NCBI RefSeq assembly: GCF_003337275.1 | Contig: NZ_QPJQ01000001.1 | Location: 124,001 to 188,000 of the forward strand | DNA from: Marinomonas foliarum | GTDB taxonomy: Bacteria > Pseudomonadota > Gammaproteobacteria > Pseudomonadales > Marinomonadaceae | Length of the DNA stretch: 64,000 bases | Direction of reading: 5' to 3' | Part shown: positions 50,492 to 60,012 of the stretch, piece after piece | Layout of the letters: the number at the start of each line of letters is the position of its first letter | Numbering within the stretch: the first letter of the stretch is position 1 | Made by a program: the position numbers and the translations under genes | Notes under the pieces: generated by a model | The model's database searches: none | What the model was told of the DNA's origin: nothing | What the model saw: the letters and a program-made list of their open reading frames with translations, nothing else

Positions 50492-51542
50492 AAAACAACT
50501 TAGACTCTTCTTGTTTTACCGCCTGCGCTGCAATGGCTTCAGCCACAGCCTCATCTGAATGCTCTTCACGTTTTTCAGGGTTAATACCCAAATTAGCAAA
50601 CAACGCCATATCTTTATCGGCTTCAGGGTTACCCGTAGTCAGCAGTTTTTCACCATAGAAAATAGAGTTAGCGCCCGCCATGAAACACAAGGCTTGCGTT
50701 TGCTCATTCATGCCTTGGCGGCCAGCAGACAATCGAACATGAGATTTAGGCATTAGAATACGTGCCACAGCAATAGTACGAATAAATTCAAAGGTATCGA
50801 GATCATCAACATTTTCTAGCGGCGTCCCTTCTACTTTCACCAACATATTAATCGGCACACTTTCTGGATGCGGCGTCATTAGCGACAATTGACGCAGCAA
50901 ACCCACACGATCCTTTTGCTCTTCGCCCATCCCCATAATGCCACCACAGCAAAGCTTAATACCGGAATCACGCACGCGAGAAAGCGTATCTAAACGATCC
51001 TGATAAGTTCTAGTCGTAATGATGCTGTCATAAAACTCCGCAGAGGTGTCTAGGTTGTGGTTGTAATAATCCAGCCCAACATCAGACAATCGCTGCGCTT
51101 GATCATCGTTTAGCGTCCCAAGTGTGACACAGGACTCTAACCCTAACGACTTAACACCCTTGATCATTTCCAGAACATAGGGGAAATCTTTCTCGGAAGG
51201 ATGCTTCCAAGCAGCCCCCATACAAAAACGGCTAGCGCCTTTTTCTTTTGCCAAAGCCGCTTCTTCTAGTACCTTTTTCACTTCCATTAACTTTTCTTTC
51301 TCAAGCTCTGTATTGTAATGACCACTCTGTGGGCAGTACTTACAGTCTTCCGGACAAGCACCAGTCTTGATCGATAAAAGCGTACTTACTTGCACTTCAT
51401 TTGGCGTAAAATTTTCTCTATGGACCGTCTGAGCACGAAACATCAAATCCATGAAGGGCAAATCAAACAGAGCTTTTATTTCCGCATGCGTCCAATCAAA
51501 ACGCGGAGCGCTCACAGTATTTGTAGACGTACTTAAAGACAT
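50475..51542 (-). CDS. bioB: Biotin synthase BioB
   Basis: Radical-SAM enzyme inserting sulfur into dethiobiotin. The ATG at 51542, with GAGGAT 4 bases upstream, gives 355 residues starting [17 protein letters not shown]; the open frame continues 22 codons upstream through the promoter. The radical-SAM motif is [14 protein letters not shown]. Other motifs are [18 protein letters not shown] and the R-x-S-A-G-R segment. It is the first gene of bioBFHCD. Confidence 0.97.
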   Translation of the reverse strand: MSLSTSTNTVSAPRFDWTHAEIKALFDLPFMDLMFRAQTVHRENFTPNEVQVSTLLSIKTGACPEDCKYCPQSGHYNTELEKEKLMEVKKVLEEAALAKEKGASRFCMGAAWKHPSEKDFPYVLEMIKGVKSLGLESCVTLGTLNDDQAQRLSDVGLDYYNHNLDTSAEFYDSIITTRTYQDRLDTLSRVRDSGIKLCCGGIMGMGEEQKDRVGLLRQLSLMTPHPESVPINMLVKVEGTPLENVDDLDTFEFIRTIAVARILMPKSHVRLSAGRQGMNEQTQALCFMAGANSIFYGEKLLTTGNPEADKDMALFANLGINPEKREEHSDEAVAEAIAAQAVKQEESKLFYEASV

Positions 51543-51602
51543 AGTATCCTCGATCCATAAAAATTTATGGAGCAATACTAATGGACTGGAAAAAACTGTC
51601 AA
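51542..51602 (-). promoter_or_regulatory. bioB promoter with overlapping palindrome
   Basis: On the minus strand a perfect -35 TTGACA (51602-51597), a 16-base spacer and -10 TAGTAT (51580-51575) place transcription start near 51568. A palindrome CCATAAA-AA-TTTATGG (51555-51570) covers that start. A mirror copy TAGTAT on the plus strand (51542-51547) may serve comF. The site does not resemble the known BirA operator half-sites (TTGTAAACC type). The -35 lies inside the comF coding sequence. Confidence 0.6.
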
Positions 51603-52351
51603 CCACAAAAATCACAGAGGTTTACAGAGGGTTGTTTTTTAACCAATGCTACATTTGCCACGCAAAAGCCAAAAACACCCTCTGCCAACACTGCAAACAA
51701 GGACTACCCACGAACCACACACACTGCCATCAGTGCAAACGCCCAACACACACCCACAACATTTTATGTGGTCAATGCCAAAGCAATCCGCCAGCGTACC
51801 AAGTATGTGTCGCCCCATATCAGTTTGAAGGCGTCATCAAAACCCTGATTCACGGCATAAAATTCAATCAAAGAAACCAGTATATTCGCCCACTAACATT
51901 CCTATTAAGTGAACAGCTTATAGAGTCATATTTAGACCAGAGTTGGCCCGAACAACTACTTTATGTACCAAGCCACCCAAGTCGAATCAAAGAACGTGGT
52001 TTTTGCCAAACTAAAGCCATGGCAACACAACTGACAAGAGAGCTCAAACAGCACTTGGGGGATAAATGCCCAAACCTACCAAAGAAAAACCCAATAAAAA
52101 AAATCAAAAACACCCAAGCTCAGCACTCATTAAGCCGAAAAGAGCGACTAAAAAGCCCTAAAAATAGTTATTTAATTACTCCTCCAACCGCTAAGCATAT
52201 AGCTCTATTTGATGATGTCATGACCACAGGAAGCACCATAGAACATTGCACTAAATTATTACTAGCCGCGGGGGTTGAGCAGGTCGATATTTGGGTTATT
52301 GCCAGAACACCAGATAAAGAATACAAGCCACAAGCCAAACAAACAGTCTAG
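51581..52351 (+). CDS. comF: ComF-family phosphoribosyltransferase-like protein
   Basis: A 256-residue ComF/GntX-type protein linked to DNA uptake and use. The N-terminus carries paired CxxC zinc motifs (CYIC, CQHC, CHQC, CGQC, residues about 23-70). The C-terminal phosphoribosyltransferase fold has the PRPP loop [17 protein letters not shown] lysine-rich stretch lies near 165-185. It diverges from bioB with only 38 bases between starts, an arrangement common in gammaproteobacteria, and bioA follows. Confidence 0.92.
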   Translation: MDWKKLSTTKITEVYRGLFFNQCYICHAKAKNTLCQHCKQGLPTNHTHCHQCKRPTHTHNILCGQCQSNPPAYQVCVAPYQFEGVIKTLIHGIKFNQRNQYIRPLTFLLSEQLIESYLDQSWPEQLLYVPSHPSRIKERGFCQTKAMATQLTRELKQHLGDKCPNLPKKNPIKKIKNTQAQHSLSRKERLKSPKNSYLITPPTAKHIALFDDVMTTGSTIEHCTKLLLAAGVEQVDIWVIARTPDKEYKPQAKQTV

Positions 52352-52404
52352 TCATTGCAGGCACCTTTGTTTACTATGCCCCCAACAAAGTAATGGTGAA
52401 CGTC

Positions 52405-53691
52405 ATGAAAACAGATCAAGAATACCTAGATTTAGACAAGCAACTTCTGTGGCACCCATACACATCGATGAGTAAACCTAGTCCGCATTTTCTTGTCGAA
52501 AAAGCTTTAGGCTGTGAAATAACACTCAATGATGGGCGAACGTTAATCGACGGCATGTCGTCATGGTGGAGTGTCATTCATGGCTACAACCACCCAACAC
52601 TGAATGACGCAATACAAGAACAATTATCACAATTCTCTCACATCATGTTTGGTGGATTCACTCACAAACCCGCGATAGAGCTCGCAGAAAAACTCGTCGC
52701 GATAACACCCTCTGAACTGCAACGCGTTTTCTTCTCCGATTCAGGCTCGGTTTCTGTTGAAGTCGCTCTAAAAATGGCAATCCAGTACTGGAACACACAA
52801 AATAAACCTGACAAACAATTTTTTGTAACACCAAAAAGCGGCTATCATGGTGATACATTTGCCGCTATGTCAGTGTGTGATCCTGAAAATGGCATGCACA
52901 ATTTATTCACTGGCGCGCTAACAAAGCAATTCTTTATATCACCACCACCAACTGGCTTGAATGAACCAATCCAAATAGAATATCTAACCGAAATCCGTAA
53001 CACGTTTGAAGAAAACCATGAACGCATAGCGGGTTTTATTATCGAACCCGTTGTGCAAAATGCTGGCGGCATGCGCTTTTATAATCCTGAATATTTAAAT
53101 CAGATTCGCGCACTTTGTGATGAGTTTGACATATTATTAATTTTCGATGAAATTGCCACAGGATTTGGCCGCACAGGCAAGCTTTTTGCTACTGACCACA
53201 CCAATATCTGCCCAGATATCATGTGTGTTGGCAAGGCTCTAACAGGTGGTTACATGACACTAGCAGCCACACTAACCAATGACAAAGTAGCATTGGGGAT
53301 CAGCGATAATAGCGGGGTTTTTATGCACGGCCCCACCTTTATGGGCAACCCTCTTGCCTGTGCCGCAGCCAATGCAAGCCTCTCACTGCTGAGTGAATAC
53401 GATATTCCTGCACAAATCTCTCAGCTAGAAACTTGGATGGAAGAAGCGTTAAGCCCGTGCGAACAACTCGAACAAGTAAAAGAAATCCGCTGCCTTGGGG
53501 GCATAGGCGTTGTCGAGTTAAAAAATCCGGTTAACTTACATGAAATACAGCCAAAGTTCGTTGAACTAGGCGTATGGATACGACCTTTCGGCAAGCTCAT
53601 TTACTTGATGCCACCTTACGTAATCAGTAAAGAGCAAATTAATCTTCTTGGTAAAGCCATTTATCACGTCGCTAGCGAACTCCCTGGCTAA
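52405..53691 (+). CDS. bioA: Adenosylmethionine-8-amino-7-oxononanoate aminotransferase BioA
   Basis: Transfers an amino group from SAM to KAPA to give DAPA. The ATG at 52405, with GGTGA upstream, gives 428 residues; an ATG at 52393 has no ribosome site. Family motifs are LLWHPYTSM, DGMSSWWSVIHGYNHP, LIFDEIATGFGRTGKLF and the PLP lysine in CVGKALTGGYM. It is on the opposite strand from bioBFHCD, after comF. Confidence 0.96.
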   Translation: MKTDQEYLDLDKQLLWHPYTSMSKPSPHFLVEKALGCEITLNDGRTLIDGMSSWWSVIHGYNHPTLNDAIQEQLSQFSHIMFGGFTHKPAIELAEKLVAITPSELQRVFFSDSGSVSVEVALKMAIQYWNTQNKPDKQFFVTPKSGYHGDTFAAMSVCDPENGMHNLFTGALTKQFFISPPPTGLNEPIQIEYLTEIRNTFEENHERIAGFIIEPVVQNAGGMRFYNPEYLNQIRALCDEFDILLIFDEIATGFGRTGKLFATDHTNICPDIMCVGKALTGGYMTLAATLTNDKVALGISDNSGVFMHGPTFMGNPLACAAANASLSLLSEYDIPAQISQLETWMEEALSPCEQLEQVKEIRCLGGIGVVELKNPVNLHEIQPKFVELGVWIRPFGKLIYLMPPYVISKEQINLLGKAIYHVASELPG

Positions 53692-53717
53692 ACCAAATAT
53701 AAATAGCTCACGACAAA

Positions 53718-53751
53718 AAAGGCCTTTGATAAATAACTATCAAAGGCCTTT
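53718..53751. terminator. Bidirectional terminator between bioA and aer
   Basis: A perfect 14-base inverted repeat (AAAGGCCTTTGATA and TATCAAAGGCCTTT) with a 6-base loop AATAAC lies between convergent genes. An A-run on the left and T's on the right give U-tracts in both directions. Confidence 0.9.
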
Positions 53752-53781
53752 AAAGTCAAACTTTCAAAATCGCATTATTCT

Positions 53782-55344
53782 TTACTGCTTCATTCGCTCG
53801 GCAAGATTCCCCTGCTCATAAGCCTCTTCTTCAATATGGCTAATATTGATGACAATGTTTTCTGCTCGCTCAATACTATGAACACTTAATTGATCCACAT
53901 CGTGCATCTTATCATTTAGATCTCTCGCAACACCTGCCTGCTCCTCAGAAGAAACATTAATTTGCGCAGTCATTTCAACAACCTGTTTTATAGCGGATTC
54001 TATATCACTCATTTTTTGAGCGACTTTATTCACACTATCAACCCCCTCTTGCGCCACAGCAGTCCCTTTATCTATGGTATTTGTCACATCCAGGGTATTT
54101 TTCTTCAATTCTTCCGTCATACTATTGATGTTTTGCGTGGCATTCTGAGTACGTATCGCTAATGCGCGAACCTCATCCGCAACAACAGCAAAGCCTCGAC
54201 CCGCCTCACCCGCACGGGCCGACTCAATCGCCGCATTCAAGGCTAGCAAATTCGTCTGTTCTGCAATGTCACTGATAGAATTAACCACTTCATTAATACT
54301 GTCGCTACGCTCAGCCAATATAGCGACAACTTTTTTGGCCTCAGAAATATCCTGATAAACCTGACGCATCGTCTCACCTGTTTGCTGAGCTAACAAACGA
54401 CTTTCACGAGACAAGCCGCCAACCGACTCTGTCGCTTCAACCGCCACATGCACATGTTCCGCAACATGGGTGACACTAGCCAATAACTGAGAACTAGCAG
54501 CAACCACTTCCTGAAAAGTGTTGCGCTGCTTATTAAAATTAGCCAAATTCGTAGTGACACTTTCCTTAGCATCCGACGCTCTTTGACGAAGCTGCTGAGC
54601 ACCTTCTTTTAAACGATAACGGAAGGTATTACCTGCGGCTTCTTGATGTATTTTAGCGAACTTAATTGCGGCTTTAATCCCAACAGTTTTACAGTATAAA
54701 TACTGACCAATAGGATTATGAGCCTCAGACGATAAACCAGAAACCACCAACTTTAAAGACCGAGCCTGAAAATAGGTCAACCACATTCCTAACAACGCCA
54801 AAATAGGTGCTGCTACCTGTAAAGCCAATACATTAGACAATAAACCGATAATCGCCAAAAAAAAGAAACAGGACATTAATGGCCAAGAAGCGTTGCTGAG
54901 ATGTGCAGCTACTTTTGTCACTGTCGGCAATAAAGCTTTACCCGCATTAATACGATCGTAAATAGACTGCGCATGCTGAATTTCGTCTCGCGTCGCCTTA
55001 CGGCGCACTGATTCATAGCCAATGACTTTATTGCCATCTAGCAACGGACTCACATGAGCGCTGACCCAATAATGATCCCCATTTTCACAACGGTTTTTCA
55101 CCAACCCCATCCAGCTCTTACCCTGTTTCAGGTTAGCCCACATATCAGCAAATACCGCAGGCGGAACATCTGGATGGCGAATAAGATTATGAGGAGAGCC
55201 AATTAAAGCTTCTCGATCATACCCAGCGATTTCACAAAAAACATCATTAACAAACGTAATGCGTCCTTTCACATCCGTACTGGAAACTAAAACATAGCTT
55301 TCAGGAAAATCATTTTCTTTATTGGTTACTGGCATCTTTCGCAT
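53782..55344 (-). CDS. aer: Aer-type aerotaxis receptor (PAS methyl-accepting protein)
   Basis: Redox/oxygen-sensing chemoreceptor. The ATG at 55344, with GAGAG upstream, gives 520 residues. The N-terminal PAS domain (about 15-120) has the Aer-like segments [37 protein letters not shown] and ENGDHYWV. Two close hydrophobic segments lie near 150-190. The signalling domain has the hairpin tip [20 protein letters not shown]. No periplasmic domain or C-terminal CheR-docking pentapeptide is present. It would feed the CheA encoded at 17317. Confidence 0.92.
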   Translation of the reverse strand: MRKMPVTNKENDFPESYVLVSSTDVKGRITFVNDVFCEIAGYDREALIGSPHNLIRHPDVPPAVFADMWANLKQGKSWMGLVKNRCENGDHYWVSAHVSPLLDGNKVIGYESVRRKATRDEIQHAQSIYDRINAGKALLPTVTKVAAHLSNASWPLMSCFFFLAIIGLLSNVLALQVAAPILALLGMWLTYFQARSLKLVVSGLSSEAHNPIGQYLYCKTVGIKAAIKFAKIHQEAAGNTFRYRLKEGAQQLRQRASDAKESVTTNLANFNKQRNTFQEVVAASSQLLASVTHVAEHVHVAVEATESVGGLSRESRLLAQQTGETMRQVYQDISEAKKVVAILAERSDSINEVVNSISDIAEQTNLLALNAAIESARAGEAGRGFAVVADEVRALAIRTQNATQNINSMTEELKKNTLDVTNTIDKGTAVAQEGVDSVNKVAQKMSDIESAIKQVVEMTAQINVSSEEQAGVARDLNDKMHDVDQLSVHSIERAENIVINISHIEEEAYEQGNLAERMKQ

Positions 55345-55436
55345 AGACAACTCTCGATATTTTTTATATTAGTTATTTTTATCACGTATGCTGGACTGTT
55401 ACTAACTGTAATCTTCCCTAAAAATACGACACAGAC

Positions 55437-56813
55437 TTATTCATCATCAAAATCGCGATAAGCATCCGGGGCCAAATCTTCAAAGCGCGTGTATTTGCCC
55501 ACAAACGCCAATCGACAAGTACCAATAGGACCATTACGCTGCTTACCAATAATAATCTCAGCAATCCCCTTGTGAGGAGTATCTTCATGATAAACCTCAT
55601 CCCGATAAACAAAAGAAATCACATCGGCATCCTGCTCGATCGCTCCAGATTCACGCAAATCCGAGTTAACTGGGCGTTTATTCGGTCGGTTTTCCAAACT
55701 ACGGTTAAGCTGAGAAAGAGCAACCATAGGACAATCCATTTCTTTTGCTATGGCTTTAAGAGATCGAGAAATTTCGGAAATCTCATTGGTACGACCTTCG
55801 GTAAAACCTGGGATCTGCATCAACTGAAGGTAATCGACCATGATCATAGCGACACCACCATGCTCACGAGCAATACGACGCACGCGAGAACGCATTTCAG
55901 TTGGACTGATACCACCCGTATCATCAATAAATAGCTTGCGATCCTTGAGCATTTTCACCGCAGACATTAATTTATCCCAGTCTTCTTGCACTAATTGCCC
56001 AGAACGCATACGAGTCTGATCAATTCGGCCAAGCGAAGAAAGCATACGCATCATCAGTGATTCCGCGGGCATCTCCAAACTGAAGACAATAACAGGCTTA
56101 TCACTGATCATGGCGGCATTTTCAACCAAATTCATTGCAAACGTTGTCTTACCCATGGACGGACGACCCGCCACAATAACCAAATCTGCAGGCTGCAACC
56201 CCGCCGTCATCGCATCTAAATCAGTAAAACCCGTACTCAAACCCGTAATTGCACCATCTTGATGGTAGAGCTCATCGATTTTATCGACTGTCGCACTAAG
56301 AATATCTGCGGCAATTCTTGGTCCGCCCTTCTTCTCTCCACCTTCTGCAATTTGAAATATTTTTCGTTCAGCCTCATCCAACACTTCGGCCGCAGTCATG
56401 CCTTCTGGGTGAAATGCTCTAGCAGAAATATCATTTGTTGTCGAAATAAGGCGACGTAAAACAGAGCGCTCGCGGACAATGTCGGCATAAGCCGCAATAT
56501 TTGAGGTACTTGGTGTCGCTTCAGCTATCTCAATAAGATAGGACATTCCACCAATAGATTCTAAATCACCACGCTTATCTAAACGTTCGCCAATAGTAAC
56601 AACATCAATTGGTTCTGATTCATCCGCCAAACGAGCAATAACGGCAAATATGGACTTATGTTCTGGTCGATAAAAATCATCCGCTATAACAAGCTCAGAT
56701 ACTTTCTCCCAAGCTTGCGGGTCTAGCATCAGCCCACCAACAACTGAACGCTCAGCCTCAATGGAATACGGTGGTAATTTTATAGAAGCGACTTCGGAAT
56801 CATTTAGTTGCAC
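55437..56813 (-). CDS. dnaB: Replicative DNA helicase DnaB
   Basis: Hexameric helicase at the replication fork. The 458 residues include the N-terminal DnaG-interacting domain, a linker, and the RecA-like domain with Walker A GRPSMGKTT, EMPAESLMMRMLSSLGRID and Walker B IMVDYLQLM. The start is GTG at 56813. No intein or insertion is seen. rplI lies upstream, as is usual. Confidence 0.97.
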   Translation of the reverse strand: MQLNDSEVASIKLPPYSIEAERSVVGGLMLDPQAWEKVSELVIADDFYRPEHKSIFAVIARLADESEPIDVVTIGERLDKRGDLESIGGMSYLIEIAEATPSTSNIAAYADIVRERSVLRRLISTTNDISARAFHPEGMTAAEVLDEAERKIFQIAEGGEKKGGPRIAADILSATVDKIDELYHQDGAITGLSTGFTDLDAMTAGLQPADLVIVAGRPSMGKTTFAMNLVENAAMISDKPVIVFSLEMPAESLMMRMLSSLGRIDQTRMRSGQLVQEDWDKLMSAVKMLKDRKLFIDDTGGISPTEMRSRVRRIAREHGGVAMIMVDYLQLMQIPGFTEGRTNEISEISRSLKAIAKEMDCPMVALSQLNRSLENRPNKRPVNSDLRESGAIEQDADVISFVYRDEVYHEDTPHKGIAEIIIGKQRNGPIGTCRLAFVGKYTRFEDLAPDAYRDFDDE

Positions 56814-56865
56814 GTAAAATACTCATACAAAACAAAAAAAACAGGGGGTTAGCTTAGCACGACCG

Positions 56866-56899
56866 AAAAAAAAGGGCATCTTGCAATAGCAAGATCCCC
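56866..56899 (-). terminator. Intrinsic terminator of the rpsF-rpsR-rplI operon
   Basis: On the minus strand GGGGATCTTGC, loop TATT, GCAAGATGCCC and then eight T's form a strong terminator after rplI. Two more hairpins lie just before it: AGTAATTTG/CAAATTACT (56934-56957, overlapping the rplI stop) and AAGGAAGGC/GCCTTTCTT (near 56911-56932). Confidence 0.92.
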
Positions 56900-56952
56900 T
56901 TCTCTTATTTAAGAAAGGCTAACGCCTTCCTTAAGTAATTTGTCTAAGCAAA

Positions 56953-57396
56953 TTACTCAGCGATTACTTCTAAAGTAACAACAACAATCACGTCAGAGTG
57001 AAGTTGAATATCTACTTCGAAAGAACCTGTGTGACGAATCGCGCCTTCAGGAAGACGAATTTCAGCTTTCTCTACAGCTACTTGTGTAGAAATTGCATCA
57101 GCGATATCACGAGTACCGATAGAACCGAAAAGCTTACCTTCATCACCAGCATTTGCAGCGATAGTAAAAGTTTTGCCCTCTAGCGTTAGTGCACGAGCTT
57201 CAGCTGCTGCTTTACGCTCCGCTGCTTTCGCTTCAAGTTCAACACGACGCTCTTCAAAGCTAGCCAAGTTAGCTTTAGTAGCCATTACAGCTTTTTTGTT
57301 CGGAATCAAAAAGTTACGAGCATAGCCTGGTTTAACAACTGCAACGTCACCAATACCGCCTAGCTTGTTTACTTTGTCGAGTAGAATAACTTCCAT
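56953..57396 (-). CDS. rplI: 50S ribosomal protein L9
   Basis: Ribosomal protein of the L1 stalk base. The ATG at 57396, with GAGGTG upstream, gives 147 residues with the family start [32 protein letters not shown]; a GTG three codons earlier is part of the ribosome site. The central helix (about 40-75) and C-terminal domain are complete. Confidence 0.98.
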   Translation of the reverse strand: MEVILLDKVNKLGGIGDVAVVKPGYARNFLIPNKKAVMATKANLASFEERRVELEAKAAERKAAAEARALTLEGKTFTIAANAGDEGKLFGSIGTRDIADAISTQVAVEKAEIRLPEGAIRHTGSFEVDIQLHSDVIVVVTLEVIAE

Positions 57397-57418
57397 CTCG
57401 ATCACCTCTAATTAATCA

Positions 57419-58279
57419 TTAGCTATCACTTGAGTTGGACGCCTTATCTCGGATTCTAGAACGAATATCAACAAAACTATCAATCACACATAGTGCAACG
57501 AGAATGTTTGCAAAATACACATTCAAAACAAAGAATCCCACAAGATAAAATGCGATCAGTCCAACAATCCCAATTTCTTTCTTTGCCAAAACACCATGTA
57601 CTAGAGCAAGCCCCGGCAATATTAGAGCAGGTATAGCGGCTTGGGATAAAATACTGAATGAACCACCTAAGCTTTCGCCTATTAGAATCATTCCCCCCAA
57701 TACCAAACTAAACACTACTGGTAATCTTAATTGATGAAACTCAGTACGTAATCCGCCTGGATTATAGAGCCCTGCCTGCCACTTTCTCGCTAAAAACAAA
57801 GAGAGAATGGCAATGACCACTTGGAAGATGGATATTGCCATCACCGCCTGGTTAAAAATCAAATTTCTATCAGGAATTTCAGCGCCCTCATTTGACAGAA
57901 CCTTCTGAACCAAGGTTACCGCTAGATTCAGAACATCCGCCATTAAAAGCGGCTGAAGCAACGTACTAATAACCGCCAGAAAACTGCCGACTAATAACAC
58001 CCAACTCCACGATGTTGTTACTCTAAGTAAATAGCTTAACAACATCACATCAATTAACACCATGAGAGCCGTAGCATCTCCCTGGAGCGTCCAAAGCACA
58101 AGTGCTGGCAGACAACCCCAAGCTAATACTGGTATTCCTTCTTTTACACCTTTGCGAAGCACCACCAATCCTAAGATTGCAGCGGCTAACCAAAACATCA
58201 TAGGGATTAGACCAAACACCATCACACCAATAATGGCATTCAAGCGTTTTTTCATAACCCATTTAGCTAAACCACTCAT
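57419..58279 (-). CDS. DUF2232-type polytopic membrane protein
   Basis: A 286-residue protein with about eight hydrophobic segments and an N-terminal AKWVMKKRLNAIIGVMVFGLIPMMFWL. A similar membrane protein lies between rpsR and rplI in pseudomonads and other gammaproteobacteria. The function is unknown. It is 21 bases from rpsR and 22 from rplI, so it is part of the ribosomal operon. Confidence 0.85.
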   Translation of the reverse strand: MSGLAKWVMKKRLNAIIGVMVFGLIPMMFWLAAAILGLVVLRKGVKEGIPVLAWGCLPALVLWTLQGDATALMVLIDVMLLSYLLRVTTSWSWVLLVGSFLAVISTLLQPLLMADVLNLAVTLVQKVLSNEGAEIPDRNLIFNQAVMAISIFQVVIAILSLFLARKWQAGLYNPGGLRTEFHQLRLPVVFSLVLGGMILIGESLGGSFSILSQAAIPALILPGLALVHGVLAKKEIGIVGLIAFYLVGFFVLNVYFANILVALCVIDSFVDIRSRIRDKASNSSDS

Positions 58280-58300
58280 AAAAGCGCTTCTTTCAGCCTA

Positions 58301-58531
58301 TTAATTAAAGTGGCTGTCAGTGTAAGGAAGTAAAGCAATGTAGCGAGCGCGTTTGATTGCAGTCGCTAGCTGACGCTGATAACGAGCCTTAGTGCCAGTA
58401 ATACGGCTAGGTACGATTTTACCAGTTTCAGTGATGTAACCTTTCAGTGTGTCTAGATCTTTGTAATCGATCTCTTTAACGCCTTCTGCAGTGAAACGGC
58501 AGAACTTACGACGACGGAAAAAACGAGCCAT
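58301..58531 (-). CDS. rpsR: 30S ribosomal protein S18
   Basis: Small-subunit protein that pairs with S6. The 76 residues show [20 protein letters not shown], then [20 protein letters not shown] and [19 protein letters not shown]. It lies 23 bases after rpsF. Confidence 0.98.
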   Translation of the reverse strand: MARFFRRRKFCRFTAEGVKEIDYKDLDTLKGYITETGKIVPSRITGTKARYQRQLATAIKRARYIALLPYTDSHFN

Positions 58532-58554
58532 GAGTGTCTCCTAATAAAAATAGA

Positions 58555-58959
58555 TTAATCTTCAGATTCTTCAGAAACTTCTTCCGAATTGTCGTTGTTA
58601 CGCTCTTCACGCTGAGGAGCAGAACGACGATCTTCACGACCTTCAGAAGCTTTAATAGGAGATACGTCAGTTACCGCATCTTTACGACGAATCACCAAGT
58701 TACGGATGATGGCATCGTTGTAGCGGAAAGTGTCGTTTAATTCAGACAAAACACTGTCAGAACACTCAATGTTCATAAGAACATAGTGTGCTTTGTGAAT
58801 TTTGTTAATTGGGTAAGCTAGTTGACGACGACCCCAATCTTCTAGACGGTGAACTTGACCACCATCTTCTGTGATTAGGTTAGTGTAACGCTCAACCATT
58901 GCTGGTACTTGTTCGCTTTGATCTGGGTGAACCAGAAAGACGATTTCATAATGACGCAT
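58555..58959 (-). CDS. rpsF: 30S ribosomal protein S6
   Basis: Small-subunit protein that pairs with S18. The 134 residues start [19 protein letters not shown] and contain [28 protein letters not shown]. The C-terminal tail is acidic and charged, rich in Glu, Ser and Asn, which varies between species. AAGGAGAG precedes the ATG. Confidence 0.98.
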   Translation of the reverse strand: MRHYEIVFLVHPDQSEQVPAMVERYTNLITEDGGQVHRLEDWGRRQLAYPINKIHKAHYVLMNIECSDSVLSELNDTFRYNDAIIRNLVIRRKDAVTDVSPIKASEGREDRRSAPQREERNNDNSEEVSEESED

Positions 58960-59045
58960 TTAAGCTCTCCTTATGGGTTCTTAGTCTCCACGCTCCCCCT
59001 GTTAAAAAGCTGTGAGACAAGGAGTATTGATTTACAGGGACGCGC

Positions 59046-59075
59046 ATTATATAGCACCAATGGACAATAAGTAAA
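59046..59075 (-). promoter_or_regulatory. rpsF operon promoter
   Basis: On the minus strand TTTACT (59075-59070), an 18-base spacer and a perfect TATAAT (59051-59046) are followed by a GC-rich discriminator (GCGCGTCCC), as in stringently controlled ribosomal promoters. The leader to the rpsF start is about 80 bases and contains complementary pieces such as GTCTC and GAGAC; it could carry the known S6:S18 autoregulatory site, but I could not confirm the motif. Confidence 0.75.
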
Positions 59076-59156
59076 CGAATTCAAGCAAAGTAATGCGAGC
59101 CCCTTCCACTTTCATACCAATCAAGAATTAATAGAACTTAATATCATACTGGTTAT

Positions 59157-59185
59157 TTTACAGGCCTTACTAAACACAATAGAAT
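59157..59185 (+). promoter_or_regulatory. Promoter of the MipA/OmpV-like gene
   Basis: TTTACA (59157-59162), a 17-base spacer and TAGAAT (59180-59185) lie 35 bases before the ATG. Each box matches consensus at five of six positions. Confidence 0.6.
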
Positions 59186-59219
59186 CATTCACTCCTTACA
59201 CTGACGCTATCTAAAGAAT

Positions 59220-59954
59220 ATGGATATGATGAGAAAAGCATTTTGGGTATTACTACTGTCAATATCGCCTATAGTTCATGCCAATGGCAGTTTAGGAGTA
59301 ATTGGCGCCAAGTCTGAATCTGTATACAAAGAAACGAGTAGCCGCTCAGCATCCTTGCCAAACATAGGCTATGAAGGCGAGCATTTTTACCTTCAATTAC
59401 CAGAGTTAGGGTATCGTTTCTTGCCAAGACAATCGTTACAAAACTTTGCCGTAGGAATATCTTATGAAGGATTAAGCTTTGATCCTGATGACTCAAGTAA
59501 TACAAGCATCCAATTACTTGATGAGAGAGACCCAAGCATCATGGCTTTTGCCAGCTACCGCTTAGGAATCTTTTCAACAAAAGTTGCACAAGATATAAGT
59601 GGTAAACACGACGGTTATTACGCTCAGGTAGGGTTAGGTTATCCAATCCCTATAGGTACATGGAAAATAATACCATCGTTTTCATATCGCCATATGGACA
59701 ATAAAATGAGCAACCATTTATTTGGTATTTCTAGAAGTGAATCTATTCGAACTGGGGGCGCTATTGCCGCCTATGACTCAGGTGCTATTTCTCAAATAAG
59801 ATATGGGGTCAGAGCTATTTACCCTATTACATCCAATGCGAATCTTATATTAGGCATTAGCCAAACCAAATTTGATGATGATATTTTGAAAAGCCCTATC
59901 GTAGAAGACAACACAGTTAACGCTGCTTCACTGGGTTTTATCTTTTCATTTTAA
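59220..59954 (+). CDS. MipA/OmpV-family outer membrane protein
   Basis: A 244-residue beta-barrel protein. The signal peptide is about residues 1-22 (MMRKAFWVLLLSISPIVHAN). Alternating beta-strands and a C-terminal phenylalanine (SLGFIFSF) fit an outer-membrane barrel. ATGs at 59226 and 59229 are alternative starts. The family includes MipA, which scaffolds murein enzymes, and OmpV porins; which role applies cannot be told. Confidence 0.8.
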   Translation: MDMMRKAFWVLLLSISPIVHANGSLGVIGAKSESVYKETSSRSASLPNIGYEGEHFYLQLPELGYRFLPRQSLQNFAVGISYEGLSFDPDDSSNTSIQLLDERDPSIMAFASYRLGIFSTKVAQDISGKHDGYYAQVGLGYPIPIGTWKIIPSFSYRHMDNKMSNHLFGISRSESIRTGGAIAAYDSGAISQIRYGVRAIYPITSNANLILGISQTKFDDDILKSPIVEDNTVNAASLGFIFSF

Positions 59955-60012
59955 TCGATGCAACTTAGCTATCGCATTACATTCAGACTATTACTTTCGG
60001 AACAGATAGACC

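Noticed and set aside
51542-51602. BirA operator at bioB
   Set aside because: The palindrome has short arms with a 2-base centre and no TTGTAAACC-type half-sites.
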